Origin: Bacteroidota bacterium
GTDB lineage: Bacteria > Bacteroidota > Bacteroidia > 2-12-FULL-35-15
Direction: 5' to 3'
DNA length: 64,000 nucleotides
Assembly: GCA_025963775.1 (NCBI GenBank)
Contig: JAOQAD010000037.1
Coordinates: 127,638-191,637 of the forward strand
Shown here: positions 9,125 to 18,923 of the stretch, piece by piece
How positions within the stretch are numbered: the first letter of the stretch is position 1
Layout of the letters: the number at the start of each line of letters is the position of its first letter
Notes under the pieces: generated by a model
Database searches by the model: none
Told to the model about the DNA's origin: nothing
The model's input: only the letters and a program-made list of their open reading frames with translations
Made by a program: the position numbers and the translations under genes

Positions 9125-9703
9125 ATGGCCAAAACCAACACTGCACTCAGTCTCCGCGATGAAACTGCAATAAACCAGATCTACTTTATCAGGGGACACA
9201 AAGTTATGCTGGACCGCGATCTTGCGAAGCTTTATGGAGTAGAAACAAAGCATCTGAAACGGCAGGTAAAGAGGAACCCGGACCGCTTTCCAGAAGACTT
9301 TATGTTTGAGCTCACAACAGAAGAATTTAAAAATTGGAGGTACCAAATTGGCACCTCTAATATTTCGGATGTAAAAGGGCTTCGTTATGCGCCCTATGCC
9401 TTTACTGAACAGGGTGTAGCGATACTATCCAGCGTTTTAAACAGCAAAAAAGCCATTTCCGTAAATATCCAGGTGATTCGTGTTTTTACCCGGATCCGCC
9501 AAATACTCCTCGATAATAGTCAACTACGCTTTACAATAGAAGAGATCAGGAAAAGCACCGAAAACAACTCTAAAAACATAAAAATTATTTTCCAGCACCT
9601 TGATGAATTGGTTGAAAAGCAGAAAATTCAAAAGGCAAGGAAACCCATCGGTTACAAGATCCCAAAGAAGAGAAAAAATAATTTTTATTTCACGGGCAGA
9701 TAA
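9125..9703 (+). CDS. ORF6N domain-containing DNA-binding protein
   Basis: 192 aa; IYFIRGHKVMLDRDLAKLYGVETKHLKRQVKRNPDRFPEDFMFELT...YAPYAFTEQGVAILSSVLNSKKAISVNIQVIRVF. Confidence 0.92.
   Translation: MAKTNTALSLRDETAINQIYFIRGHKVMLDRDLAKLYGVETKHLKRQVKRNPDRFPEDFMFELTTEEFKNWRYQIGTSNISDVKGLRYAPYAFTEQGVAILSSVLNSKKAISVNIQVIRVFTRIRQILLDNSQLRFTIEEIRKSTENNSKNIKIIFQHLDELVEKQKIQKARKPIGYKIPKKRKNNFYFTGR
9337..9357. promoter_or_regulatory. Intragenic copy of the ORF6N near-palindrome
   Basis: GAGGTACCAAATTGGCACCTC inside codons WRYQIGTS; differs from the upstream copy only at the central base. Confidence 0.55.
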
Positions 9704-10314
9704 AGCGGATGATTTTCATTGTACCTGCGCAGGAAAATAAAGATCGCATCGGCCTTCTTACGCTTTTTGAGCTTCATAAATTCGGTATACAGCCCGGGAT
9801 CATTCTGCAGCAGCAGTTCCATGTTCTTCACATTAAAATCAAGAACTTTGTTGCTTTGCGTATCAAAAACGAACTGCCGCATTTCATCGGTTGTATTGAT
9901 CCCATACGTATTCATCGGGTCCTGGTAGGAAATAGGCGTGTTCACGATCGAAGTAAAATGGCAGAGCGTACCGATTTGATTCACCCTGTTCAGCTCATTG
10001 TTGAAATTAATAAAGAGGGAGCGGTTCTGGCAATAGCCCCAAAGGCTGAGCGTTTCCACCTTTTGCTCCGAGCCATCTGCAGCTTTGTAGCTGATGTAAC
10101 GCTGGTCGGTGACCTGCTTCATAAAATCCACCTGCGTTTTCGGGTAGCTGGAAATGATCGCGGATTTAGGCACAGGCTCATTTTTCCTGAATTGTTCTAC
10201 GTTCAGGAAAATGCCTTCCCTGAACTCATATTCACGCGAATAAGCAATTGAATCGGCCTGTGAGAAGCCGGTAAGCTGAATAAAAAACAAAAAGATAAAA
10301 ACAAGCTTCCTCAT
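9685..10314 (-). CDS. Hypothetical secreted protein, last gene of dlt-like operon
   Basis: 209 aa with signal peptide MRKLVFIFLFFIQLTGFSQ; start overlaps the end of the upstream gene. Confidence 0.75.
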   Translation of the reverse strand: MRKLVFIFLFFIQLTGFSQADSIAYSREYEFREGIFLNVEQFRKNEPVPKSAIISSYPKTQVDFMKQVTDQRYISYKAADGSEQKVETLSLWGYCQNRSLFINFNNELNRVNQIGTLCHFTSIVNTPISYQDPMNTYGINTTDEMRQFVFDTQSNKVLDFNVKNMELLLQNDPGLYTEFMKLKKRKKADAIFIFLRRYNENHPLYLPVK

Positions 10315-11282
10315 AAATGGGGGCGTATAAATTCATTGTAATGCAGGCGGCCGGAAATGTATTTCCCCAGCGTATCGGTGAAGATCCGGGAACCTTCCAT
10401 ATTCAGGTTCAGCGTTGACATAAAGTACTTTCTTGATGCTGCAATTTTCATTTTATCGAACTGAACATACAGGATGTTGTATTTATCTGCGATACCTTTT
10501 ATTTTCTTTACGATCTCCTCCCGGTTAGGCTGGTAGTGCAGCGCTTCCTCCAGCACCGGCGATTCATACAGGTAAACTTCGATGCCATGCTGCTGAGCCA
10601 GTTCAATCGTTTTGCAAAGATACTTTTCCCGCAGCTTATTCCACTCAAAATTGTAGCCATCGGGGTATAGCTGAATGAATTTTTCAAGGTGATTGTCCCA
10701 TACAACCTGAACAGGCGGCTCATAGCCATCGGGATAATAAGGAATTGTACGGTGCTGTACGTAATGCTTCAAACCCTGCAGCGCATCAAAATTTACTTTG
10801 CTGCTGTACCATGCATATTTCATAAAGGGGAATGATGACCACTTTGCATAATCCGGATCGCATTCCTTTAAAACAGAATCAACCACGGGATCACCCACAA
10901 AAGCTGCAAAACGGTAGGTATTGAAGGTATTGTAATTTGCGTCCATCGATTCCGGGGTAACGTACAGGAACATCATTTCCGGCGCTTTGTTGTGCTTTAA
11001 ATAAAAGTACAAATGCAGGTAATTATCGGCAAAATCGGAATGGCTCAGTGCAAGGTTGTAGGACTTTACATGCGTTTGTGAATCCAGTATTGCCGGCGAG
11101 ATCATCCACAAGGGCTCACAGGGCCCATGAAAAATAATATTGGCATCGATCTTCGCCGACTGCACGTAAGCCGCTTTAATATTGGCATTGTGACGCAGCG
11201 CGAAATCGTACATCCTGCTGAGCCCGGCAAGGACAAGCAGGATGATGGCAACCGAGATCGTTATTTTTTTTACCGTATTCAA
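10311..11282 (-). CDS. DltD/SGNH-hydrolase-like protein associated with MBOAT
   Basis: 323 aa, single N-terminal TM; IIFHGPCEPLWMISPAILD...YNLALSHSDFADNYLHLYFYL...LYVTPES; position directly after MBOAT gene. Confidence 0.7.
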   Translation of the reverse strand: MNTVKKITISVAIILLVLAGLSRMYDFALRHNANIKAAYVQSAKIDANIIFHGPCEPLWMISPAILDSQTHVKSYNLALSHSDFADNYLHLYFYLKHNKAPEMMFLYVTPESMDANYNTFNTYRFAAFVGDPVVDSVLKECDPDYAKWSSFPFMKYAWYSSKVNFDALQGLKHYVQHRTIPYYPDGYEPPVQVVWDNHLEKFIQLYPDGYNFEWNKLREKYLCKTIELAQQHGIEVYLYESPVLEEALHYQPNREEIVKKIKGIADKYNILYVQFDKMKIAASRKYFMSTLNLNMEGSRIFTDTLGKYISGRLHYNEFIRPHL

Positions 11283-11318
11283 TTTCTAATTTTTCAATCT
11301 TTCAATTTTTCCCAATTC

Positions 11319-12725
11319 CTAAAATTGCATATAAATAAACCGCTCTCCGTTGCTGAAGATCCCGAACAGGAAGATCAGCAGCACACAGGCAGTAGTATAA
11401 TAAAAACTGAACCGTTCGCTTTCTGCAATGCGGTTGATCTTTCTTTCAAACAGCAGGAAAGCGCCTGCAAGAAACATACTGATATAAAAATTGAATTCGT
11501 CTATTTGGTGGCCGCCTACAGCCAGCGGCGCAATAAAATCACGCAGCCAGTCGGAAGGAAAAAAATCAGAGAACAGGTTTTTAACCATCTGCAGCGCGGA
11601 AGAGAGCGAACCAGATCGAAAGAAAATATTGCTGAAGCTCACTGCGTTGAACACAATGAAGATCCCCGCGAGCTTATAAATAAACTTTTCGGGCAAGCCG
11701 GAACGCATGCGTTTTGTAAGCAATTCAAAGCTGAGATAAACAATATGGCAACAGGCCCATAAAAAGAAAGTGATGCCGATGCCATGCCAGGCGCCCGAGA
11801 TGAGGAATGTAGCAAGAATTCCCGCCAGTGCAGCCGCTTTTTTGTAGCTGCGAAGCCGGTACACCAGCGGATAATAAATATAAGCTGTGAACCAGCTGAT
11901 CAGTGAAATATGCCATCTTCTCCAGAATTCGGAAATGGAAGAGGAACGCAGCGGAAGATTAAAATTTTCCTTCAGGTCGTAGCCCAGCATTTTTGCAATG
12001 CCGATGGCCATGTCGGTGTATCCCGAGAAATCAAAATAAAGCTGTATGGTAAAGAGATAAGCTCCTGCGAGTGTTGTTAAGCCATGGTTGGTATCGCCGA
12101 AATCAAAAATGGAATGCACGGCAGGCGCGAGCCGGTCCGCGATCACCATCTTTTTAAAAAGTCCGAGCAGCAAACGGTTAAAGCCCGCAGCCAGCTTTTC
12201 ATGCGTGATCACGTTCCGGTCGATCTGCGGCATGAACTCCCGCGGCATCATCACCGGGCCGCTTGCAACTTTCGGAAAGAACGAATTGTAAAACAAAAAG
12301 TTTTTGACGGAGATCTCCGGCTGCCAGCGGTTGAAATACACTTCCGTGAGATAAGCAATGTTCTGCAGCGCGTAAAACGACAAGCCCAAGGCGATGATAA
12401 AGCTGTTGATGTTAAAGCTGATGGCTGAATACGAAAAATCAAATCCCTGCCGCGTTGCAAAAAAATAATTGAACATGATGATCGCATAGGCATTCAGCAG
12501 GATCCCGGCAATGTATAGAAACCTGTTTCCCCGGATGTTCCTCGAAATGTAAAAATTAAAAAAGGAAAAAACGATCACCGCGATGAGCGATTCGATGTTA
12601 TAATATCCAATAAAGGCAAGGCTGCAGAACAGAAGAAAAAAAGACCGGAAGCGCTGCGGCAACAGGTAATTGGTGATGACCGTCACAATCACAAAACAAA
12701 GAAATATGAGAGAATGGAAGATCAA
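11319..12725 (-). CDS. MBOAT family O-acyltransferase (DltB/AlgI-like)
   Basis: 468 aa multi-TM; YYNIESLIAVIVFSFFNFYIS, FPKVASGPVMMPREFMPQ, YLFTIQLYFDFSGYTDMAIGIAKMLGY, EFWRRWHISLISWFTAYIYYPL, SGAWHGIGITFFLWA. Confidence 0.95.
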   Translation of the reverse strand: MIFHSLIFLCFVIVTVITNYLLPQRFRSFFLLFCSLAFIGYYNIESLIAVIVFSFFNFYISRNIRGNRFLYIAGILLNAYAIIMFNYFFATRQGFDFSYSAISFNINSFIIALGLSFYALQNIAYLTEVYFNRWQPEISVKNFLFYNSFFPKVASGPVMMPREFMPQIDRNVITHEKLAAGFNRLLLGLFKKMVIADRLAPAVHSIFDFGDTNHGLTTLAGAYLFTIQLYFDFSGYTDMAIGIAKMLGYDLKENFNLPLRSSSISEFWRRWHISLISWFTAYIYYPLVYRLRSYKKAAALAGILATFLISGAWHGIGITFFLWACCHIVYLSFELLTKRMRSGLPEKFIYKLAGIFIVFNAVSFSNIFFRSGSLSSALQMVKNLFSDFFPSDWLRDFIAPLAVGGHQIDEFNFYISMFLAGAFLLFERKINRIAESERFSFYYTTACVLLIFLFGIFSNGERFIYMQF

Positions 12726-12831
12726 GGTTACAGATTGTTATATTGCTGTATTGTTATCGTATTGACATCATGATGAGATTCTTCACTACATTTCATTTCG
12801 TTCAGAATGACAGTCCTTAAAAGCATCCCGG

Positions 12832-13071
12832 TTATTTTTTTCCGATAGCAACGATCATATCGCCAACCGTATTGAACTGCATCACTTCGTTGAAAGAAAA
12901 TTTTATGCGGAACTCCTCTTCCACTGCCGCGATCAACTCCAGGTGCGTGAGTGAATCCCACATCCGGATGTCCTTTGCGGATGTTGCCGGAGTGATCAAA
13001 AGATCGTCCTTCTGAAATACATTCCTGAATACCTGTTGTAAGCGTTCTGCCTTGTCCATGTGCTCCTTCAA
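12832..13071 (-). CDS. Acyl carrier protein (DltC-like)
   Basis: 79 aa; phosphopantetheine site DIRMWDSLTHLELIAAVEEEF; overlaps the stop of the adenylation gene by 4 nt. Confidence 0.88.
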   Translation of the reverse strand: MKEHMDKAERLQQVFRNVFQKDDLLITPATSAKDIRMWDSLTHLELIAAVEEEFRIKFSFNEVMQFNTVGDMIVAIGKK

Positions 13072-14540
13072 ATATACGCATTTATCAGCGCTTTCCGATC
13101 GATTTTACCATTGGTGTTAAGTGGAAATGCAGCAACTGAAATAATTTTTTGCGGGATCATGTAACCCGGAAGAAGCTCTGCCAGCTTATTGCGTAAAGCC
13201 TGTACATCGGCCTCCTTCTCAACATAAGCGATAAGCCTGCTGAGTTTATCCTCCTCCACACACAGCACAATGCATTCCCTGCCGCAAACGTTCCTAAGCG
13301 CATTCTCCACTTCCGCCAGCTCTACCCTGTAGCCATTTACCTTCACCTGGCTGTCGGACCTGCCATGAAAAACAAGATCCCATTCTCCGTTCAAAGAAAC
13401 AATGTCGCCCGTTTTGTAATACCGTTTTCCATCCTTCACAAAGAACTTCTCTTCATTTGCATCATTAAGGTATGACGGGATCACCTGTGTGCCGGAAAAA
13501 CAGAGCTCGCCCTTTTCTGTCAACGTGTGACCTTCATTCACAATGATAAATTCCATTCCTTCAAATGCCTTTCCCAGCGGGACGATCCCGTCCTGAGCCG
13601 GAATTTTTTTTGAATCAAAAACATGCCTTGTACAAACGATCGTTGTTTCGGTAGGGCCATAAAAGTTATGGATCGCGGCATTGGGAATACATGCGCTCCA
13701 CTTCAGGGCAAGCCCGTGATACAAGGCATCGCCGGAGAAAAAACTATAACGGAGAGCCGGAAGGCTGATCTCCTTTAAATACTTGTCGAGGTACCTTAAC
13801 ACGCCCGGCACCATGCTCACAACGGTTATATTATGCTTCAGCAGGCATTCCGCGATCTTCAGCGGTTTCACTCCTTCATCCGGCAACACGTAACAGCAGG
13901 CGCCAACCAGCAAAGGCATAAAAAAAGAAAATACCGAAACATCAAATGTGAGCTCGTAAGTTTGCAGAAAGCGGTCCTTTTCATTAAAATCATAACCCGA
14001 CAGGAAGTAATTGAAAAAGCTGCGCAAATTGCTGTTGGAAACAGGAACGCCTTTCGGATCGCCCGTGGAGCCGGAAGTAAAGAGGATATAGCTTGTTTCC
14101 TGTCCCGTTTTTTTTACAATACCGGTACTTGCAGTATTTTGTGCGGAACCTGTCAGCACATACTGAACGCCGGCTGTAACCTCTTTAAAATTGGTGTTTT
14201 CAAGGCTGCTTAAGATCAGTTCCAGTCCGCAATCTTCTACTGTTTTCCTGTTTCTCAACACCGGAAAATTCGCATTCAATGGTACGTATGCCGCTCCGTA
14301 AAGGCCAACAGCAAGTATGGATGCGTACGTATAAATATCATTGTTGCAATAGATCCCGATCCGGTTATAAAGCTTGTTTTGCGGGATCTGTGAATAGACT
14401 GCTTTTGTCAGCTCATACAGCTCAGCATAGGTATAATATCGCTGCCCGATGTACATGGCATTGTTATCAGCAAACTTCTGCATAGTGCCTGCAACCCTTT
14501 GAGCCGGGGATTCATCTGTATGTAAAAGGCCTTCAGCCAT
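13068..14540 (-). CDS. AMP-binding adenylation enzyme (DltA-like)
   Basis: 490 aa; YILFTSGSTGDPKGVPVSN, NFYGPTETTIVCT, YYKTGDIVSLNGEWDLVFHGRSDSQVKVNGYRVELAEVE, LNTNGKIDRKAL. Confidence 0.92.
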   Translation of the reverse strand: MAEGLLHTDESPAQRVAGTMQKFADNNAMYIGQRYYTYAELYELTKAVYSQIPQNKLYNRIGIYCNNDIYTYASILAVGLYGAAYVPLNANFPVLRNRKTVEDCGLELILSSLENTNFKEVTAGVQYVLTGSAQNTASTGIVKKTGQETSYILFTSGSTGDPKGVPVSNSNLRSFFNYFLSGYDFNEKDRFLQTYELTFDVSVFSFFMPLLVGACCYVLPDEGVKPLKIAECLLKHNITVVSMVPGVLRYLDKYLKEISLPALRYSFFSGDALYHGLALKWSACIPNAAIHNFYGPTETTIVCTRHVFDSKKIPAQDGIVPLGKAFEGMEFIIVNEGHTLTEKGELCFSGTQVIPSYLNDANEEKFFVKDGKRYYKTGDIVSLNGEWDLVFHGRSDSQVKVNGYRVELAEVENALRNVCGRECIVLCVEEDKLSRLIAYVEKEADVQALRNKLAELLPGYMIPQKIISVAAFPLNTNGKIDRKALINAYI

Positions 14541-14591
14541 TATTTCCGCATCTGCTTTATAATTCGTAAATTTCGTAAATATATCTTACAC

Positions 14592-16721
14592 ATGAAGAAA
14601 ATACTACTCCCGGCATTCCTGCTTTTCTCTGCTATGCTTTCTGCGCAAAGCAAAATGAACTTTGACCTTGCAAGAAAAGTGAAAGAGCAGCCAGCTTCCT
14701 CCCAGCAGATCGATGTATTTGTAAAAGGAAATGTGGAGACCGTAAAGCAGCTGTGTGCTGCTAACGGAGGCACCTTCCATTATGCTGCCGGGACTGTTTC
14801 AACTGTCCGCATTCCTGTTTCTGCAGTAAAGATCTTTGAAAGCAATGCCGCTATCCAGCGGATAGAAGCCTACACGCCGCATACAAAGCCACTGAACGAT
14901 ACCATGCTGATCCAGACAAATACCGTACAGGTGCATAACGGCCAGGCTCCGTTGCCGCAGGGATACGACGGAAGCGGAATTGTAGTCGGCATTATTGATA
15001 CAGGCATCGATTTCACACATCCCGATTTCCAGGACAGTACCGGAAAAAGCAGGATCAACTTTTTATGGGACCAATCACAGCCTTCTGCAGCAAACACGCC
15101 AATGCCCTATAATTACGGGCAGGAGTGGACCAGCCTGCAGATCGACAGTGGCCTTGCTGCGGCACATACCGATGTGCCTTTCTCAGGACACGGAACACAT
15201 GTTGCCGGCATCGCGGTAGGCAACGGGCTTGCAACGGGCACTTACATGGGCGTTGCGCCAAAAGCAGATATTGTAGTTGTAGCAATTGATTTCAGCAGTA
15301 ATTCTTCCACACTTATCAGCGATGCAGTGAATTATATTTATGCAAAAGCGCAGGCCATGGGAAAACCTTGCGTGATCAACGCAAGCCTCGGCGATTATTA
15401 TGGTTCGCACGACGGGCAGGACCTCCAGGCGCAGATGATCAACAACATGATAAATGCGCAGAACGGGCAGGCTTTTGTGGCTGCTGCCGGAAATGCAGGT
15501 AATGTTCCGTATCACCTTGGATACACTGTTACGAATGACACCAACCTTACCTATTTAGCTTATTCAGGACAAGCACCTTATATACAGATCTGGGCCGACA
15601 CAGCGGATTTCAACAACGTGCAGTTTTCGATCGGTGCAGACCAGATGAGCCCTTATTCCTATCGCGGCAACATTCCATTTTCAAACATTGCGGCGCATGT
15701 AGGCGTATTGCAGTATGACACGCTTTATAACAACGGCAACCGGATCGGCAGGGTGCTCAGCTATGGCGACATCATCAACGGAACATATTCTATGGAATTT
15801 GTGATCTACCCGGATTCAACCAGCTACAACTGGCGATTGATGACTACCGGCAGCGGCAAGTTCGATGCATGGAGCTTTGACCTTTACGGCGGCCCGCTTC
15901 CCTCATCTGCAGTGATGCCCGACAGCATGTATTACAAGGTGCAGGACAATAACAAAACAACAGTGAGCAGCTTCCTTTGTCTTGATAACGTAATAGCAGT
16001 AGCCAATTACACCAACCGCCACAGCTACATCGATTACAACGGGAACATCTGTCTCAATACTTCCACTATTGCAGGCGCACGCCATATCACATCAAGCGTC
16101 GGCCCAACCCGCGATGGCAGGATCAAGCCCGACATTGCCGCTCCCGGCGATAACACGTTGGCTGCCGTGGTACTTTCCCTCGCTCCGGGGATCATTGCCA
16201 GTTACCCGGATGCGCTTGCACTGGGCGGCTATCATGTCCGCGACGGGGGAACTTCCCATTCAAGCCCTTGCGTAGCAGGTATTGCAGCATTGTTCCTGCA
16301 GAAGAACCCTACTGCTACCGCAATGCAGGTAAAGAACGCGATCATCGAATGCCCCAAGACCGATTCATTCACAGGGACTGCACTGCCTGATAATTACTGG
16401 GGCTACGGAAAAGTGGATGCCTTCGCAGCGCTCACCTGCTCACTGACCGGAATAACGGAAAGCCCGGTGAAACCAGCAATGTTCAGCGTTTACCCGAATC
16501 CTTCAGGGACAGGTACGCTGCTGAATGTGAAGTTTACGGATCTGAACCTAAAAGCAAAGAACGAGATCCGTATTTATAATTCCATCGGCAAACTGGTGAA
16601 AATCATTGTTGTAAACAGCAGCTCAACCAGCTTCCCAGCAGACCTGGACTCCGGCCTTTATTTCTGCAGCCTTGTTGTAAGCGGAAATACCGTTGCTTCG
16701 GAAAAATTGGTAATTTTGTAG
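14592..16721 (+). CDS. S8 family serine peptidase with T9SS type A sorting domain
   Basis: 709 aa; VVGIIDTGIDFTHPDF, SGHGTHVAGIAVG, RDGGTSHSSPCVAGIAALF; C-terminal FSVYPNPSGTGTLLNVKF...LDSGLYFCSLV. Confidence 0.93.
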   Translation: MKKILLPAFLLFSAMLSAQSKMNFDLARKVKEQPASSQQIDVFVKGNVETVKQLCAANGGTFHYAAGTVSTVRIPVSAVKIFESNAAIQRIEAYTPHTKPLNDTMLIQTNTVQVHNGQAPLPQGYDGSGIVVGIIDTGIDFTHPDFQDSTGKSRINFLWDQSQPSAANTPMPYNYGQEWTSLQIDSGLAAAHTDVPFSGHGTHVAGIAVGNGLATGTYMGVAPKADIVVVAIDFSSNSSTLISDAVNYIYAKAQAMGKPCVINASLGDYYGSHDGQDLQAQMINNMINAQNGQAFVAAAGNAGNVPYHLGYTVTNDTNLTYLAYSGQAPYIQIWADTADFNNVQFSIGADQMSPYSYRGNIPFSNIAAHVGVLQYDTLYNNGNRIGRVLSYGDIINGTYSMEFVIYPDSTSYNWRLMTTGSGKFDAWSFDLYGGPLPSSAVMPDSMYYKVQDNNKTTVSSFLCLDNVIAVANYTNRHSYIDYNGNICLNTSTIAGARHITSSVGPTRDGRIKPDIAAPGDNTLAAVVLSLAPGIIASYPDALALGGYHVRDGGTSHSSPCVAGIAALFLQKNPTATAMQVKNAIIECPKTDSFTGTALPDNYWGYGKVDAFAALTCSLTGITESPVKPAMFSVYPNPSGTGTLLNVKFTDLNLKAKNEIRIYNSIGKLVKIIVVNSSSTSFPADLDSGLYFCSLVVSGNTVASEKLVIL

Positions 16722-16841
16722 AATAATTGTCCGTTCGTTCCCGATACGGTACCTCGCACCCGAACTGAGGCTATTAACATTAGCGGAACCTGTAACTGGC
16801 AAATAAAGTACTTCAACCTGGAACAAAATAACTAATTAAAG

Positions 16842-17129
16842 TTGGAAAAGAGATTAAAGATCCTTGGATACATCAGCATTGGCTTCGGAGCGCTTGCAGC
16901 TTTTTTATGCGTTGCGCCGGTATTGGGAATTGGATTCACCTTCGCGGTTTTCTTTGCAATACTTGCCGGATTTGTGGGAATGGTGACTTCCGCCATTTAC
17001 GTTTTTATTGATACAAAGAACGAGATCAATAAGCACAAATTCACTGCCGGTGTGCTGGGTATGCTCCTCAGCTCTGTTCCGATCGTATTTATGCTCGCGG
17101 TGATCATCATGAGCAAAATGAACCATTAA
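16842..17129 (+). CDS. Small integral membrane protein, hypothetical
   Basis: 95 aa, TTG start, about three TM segments, immediately upstream of the UbiA-family gene. Confidence 0.55.
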   Translation: MEKRLKILGYISIGFGALAAFLCVAPVLGIGFTFAVFFAILAGFVGMVTSAIYVFIDTKNEINKHKFTAGVLGMLLSSVPIVFMLAVIIMSKMNH

Positions 17130-17139
17130 ATTTCCTGAC

Positions 17140-18003
17140 GTGCCTGCCAAGACCATCAACAACTATCTTTCCCTCGTTAAGTTCAGCCATACTATTTTTG
17201 CATTGCCTTTCGCAATCATCGGCTATTTCCTTGCCGTTACAACCACCGATGCATCTTTTGATCCGAAATTATTCGGACTCGTGATCCTCTGTATGGTGTT
17301 CGCAAGAAGCGCAGCCATGGCCTTTAACCGCTACATCGACCGCTACATTGATGTACAGAATGCACGCACTGCTGTCCGCGAAATTCCCGCAGGAATTGTA
17401 AAGCCAACATCCGCACTCGTGTTCGTGATCATCAACTGCATCTTATTTGCAGGCACTACCTATTTCATCAACACGCTTTGTTTTTATTTATCGCCCGTAG
17501 CATTACTGGTTGTGCTTGGATACAGCCTCACCAAGCGCTTTACTGCTTTGTGCCACCTCATACTGGGAGTCGGGTTATCACTCGCCCCGATCGGCGCATA
17601 CCTTGCCGTTACAGGACAATTCGCATGGCTGCCTTTATTTTTTTCCTTTGCAGTTCTTTTTTGGGTCAGCGGTTTCGATATCATCTATGCGTTGCAGGAT
17701 GAGGAATTCGACCGCTCAAAGAACCTCCGTTCCATCCCCGTTTGGCTGGGAAGAAAAGGCGCGCTGATGCTGTCGACCGTGCTGCACGTGTTCAGTGCAT
17801 TGTTTGTGATCTACGCCGGATTTTATGCGCATTTCAATGTATGGTACTGGATCGGGGCCTTGTTTTTTTGCGGACTGCTGACTTACCAGCACCTTCTCGT
17901 GAAGCCAAATGACCTCAGCAAAGTTAACCTTGCATTTTTCACTACAAATGGCATTGCCAGCGTGATCTTTGCCGTGTTCGTGCTCTTAGACCTGTACTTC
18001 TAA
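17140..18003 (+). CDS. UbiA-family prenyltransferase (MqnP/UbiA-like)
   Basis: 287 aa, GTG start; AFNRYIDRYIDVQNARTAVREIPAG and SGFDIIYALQDEEFDRSKNLRSIP, the two Asp-rich motifs. Confidence 0.92.
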   Translation: MPAKTINNYLSLVKFSHTIFALPFAIIGYFLAVTTTDASFDPKLFGLVILCMVFARSAAMAFNRYIDRYIDVQNARTAVREIPAGIVKPTSALVFVIINCILFAGTTYFINTLCFYLSPVALLVVLGYSLTKRFTALCHLILGVGLSLAPIGAYLAVTGQFAWLPLFFSFAVLFWVSGFDIIYALQDEEFDRSKNLRSIPVWLGRKGALMLSTVLHVFSALFVIYAGFYAHFNVWYWIGALFFCGLLTYQHLLVKPNDLSKVNLAFFTTNGIASVIFAVFVLLDLYF

Positions 18004-18111
18004 ATTTCGGCCACAGATTCAGAGATTGTTAGTTGAAAAAATAATTAAGCAGATTTTCAAACCTTGAATTAGTGGAAGCTATTCGTATAATTTTAAAAAC
18101 ATCCTAAATCT

Positions 18112-18780
18112 GTGGCCCTTCTAAAAAAAATAAAATCGCTTCCTTTCAAAAGAATTTTCAAATGGGCCGGCTACCTGGTTCTGTTTACCGGGATCATCAT
18201 TCTTTTCTGCAATGCATGGATCATCAAAAGCACAAAGTCGCAGATCTACAATGATGTTTCAAAGATCGGTGCGCGTACTGTGGGACTTGTGCTGGGCACC
18301 AATAAATTCAGCCGCGGTAAACCCAACCTGTTTTTTAATTACCGCATAGAAGCGGCAGTTCAGCTTTTTAAAGCAGGGAAGATCAAACACATTATTGTAA
18401 GCGGTGATAATTCCAAAGAAGAATACGATGAGAGCACCGACATGCACGATGCATTAGTGGAAGCCGGCATTCCCGATACCTGCATCACAATGGACTTTGC
18501 GGGCTTCAGGACGCTCGATTCGGTGGTCCGCTGCCTGAAGGTCTTCGGGCAAACCGATGTGATCATCATCTCCCAGGAATTTCACAATGAGCGCGCCTTA
18601 TTCATTGCCAATTATTACAAGATGAACGCGCTCGCATTCTCAACAAAAGAAGTTCCAATGAGGTATAGCATCAAAACAAGCGTTCGTGAATATTTTGCGA
18701 AATGCAAAGCAGTGCTGGATCTGTATGTGCTGCACAAACAGCCGCATTTTTTAGGGGAAGAAGTGAAGATCAGGATTTAG
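18112..18780 (+). CDS. SanA/YdcF-like (DUF218/ElyC) membrane protein
   Basis: 222 aa; VGLVLGTNKF, YRIEAAVQLFKAGKIKHIIVSGDN, IIISQEFHNERALFIA. Confidence 0.85.
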   Translation: MALLKKIKSLPFKRIFKWAGYLVLFTGIIILFCNAWIIKSTKSQIYNDVSKIGARTVGLVLGTNKFSRGKPNLFFNYRIEAAVQLFKAGKIKHIIVSGDNSKEEYDESTDMHDALVEAGIPDTCITMDFAGFRTLDSVVRCLKVFGQTDVIIISQEFHNERALFIANYYKMNALAFSTKEVPMRYSIKTSVREYFAKCKAVLDLYVLHKQPHFLGEEVKIRI

Positions 18781-18923
18781 TTTTTAACGGGTGTCACTTC
18801 GAGTTCGACCAAAGGGAGAGTATCGAGAAGTGTTAGAGGCAGGGTTTATAGAATGCGCTCGTTCTCGATACGCTCGTCCCTCGCACTCGAACTGACGCTA
18901 CTATCATTTACGCTTCGAAATAA

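Noticed and set aside
12728-13081. 117-aa minus-strand ORF overlapping the acyl carrier protein
   Set aside because: Out of frame with the clear ACP; its C-terminus (LNEMKCSEESHHDVNT) is a translation of an intergenic GTCATTCtgAACGAAATGAA-type repeat.
9685-14540. Literal annotation of the dlt-like operon as teichoic-acid D-alanylation
   Set aside because: The other genes indicate a Gram-negative Bacteroidota without teichoic acids; only a dlt-like acylation logic is supportable.
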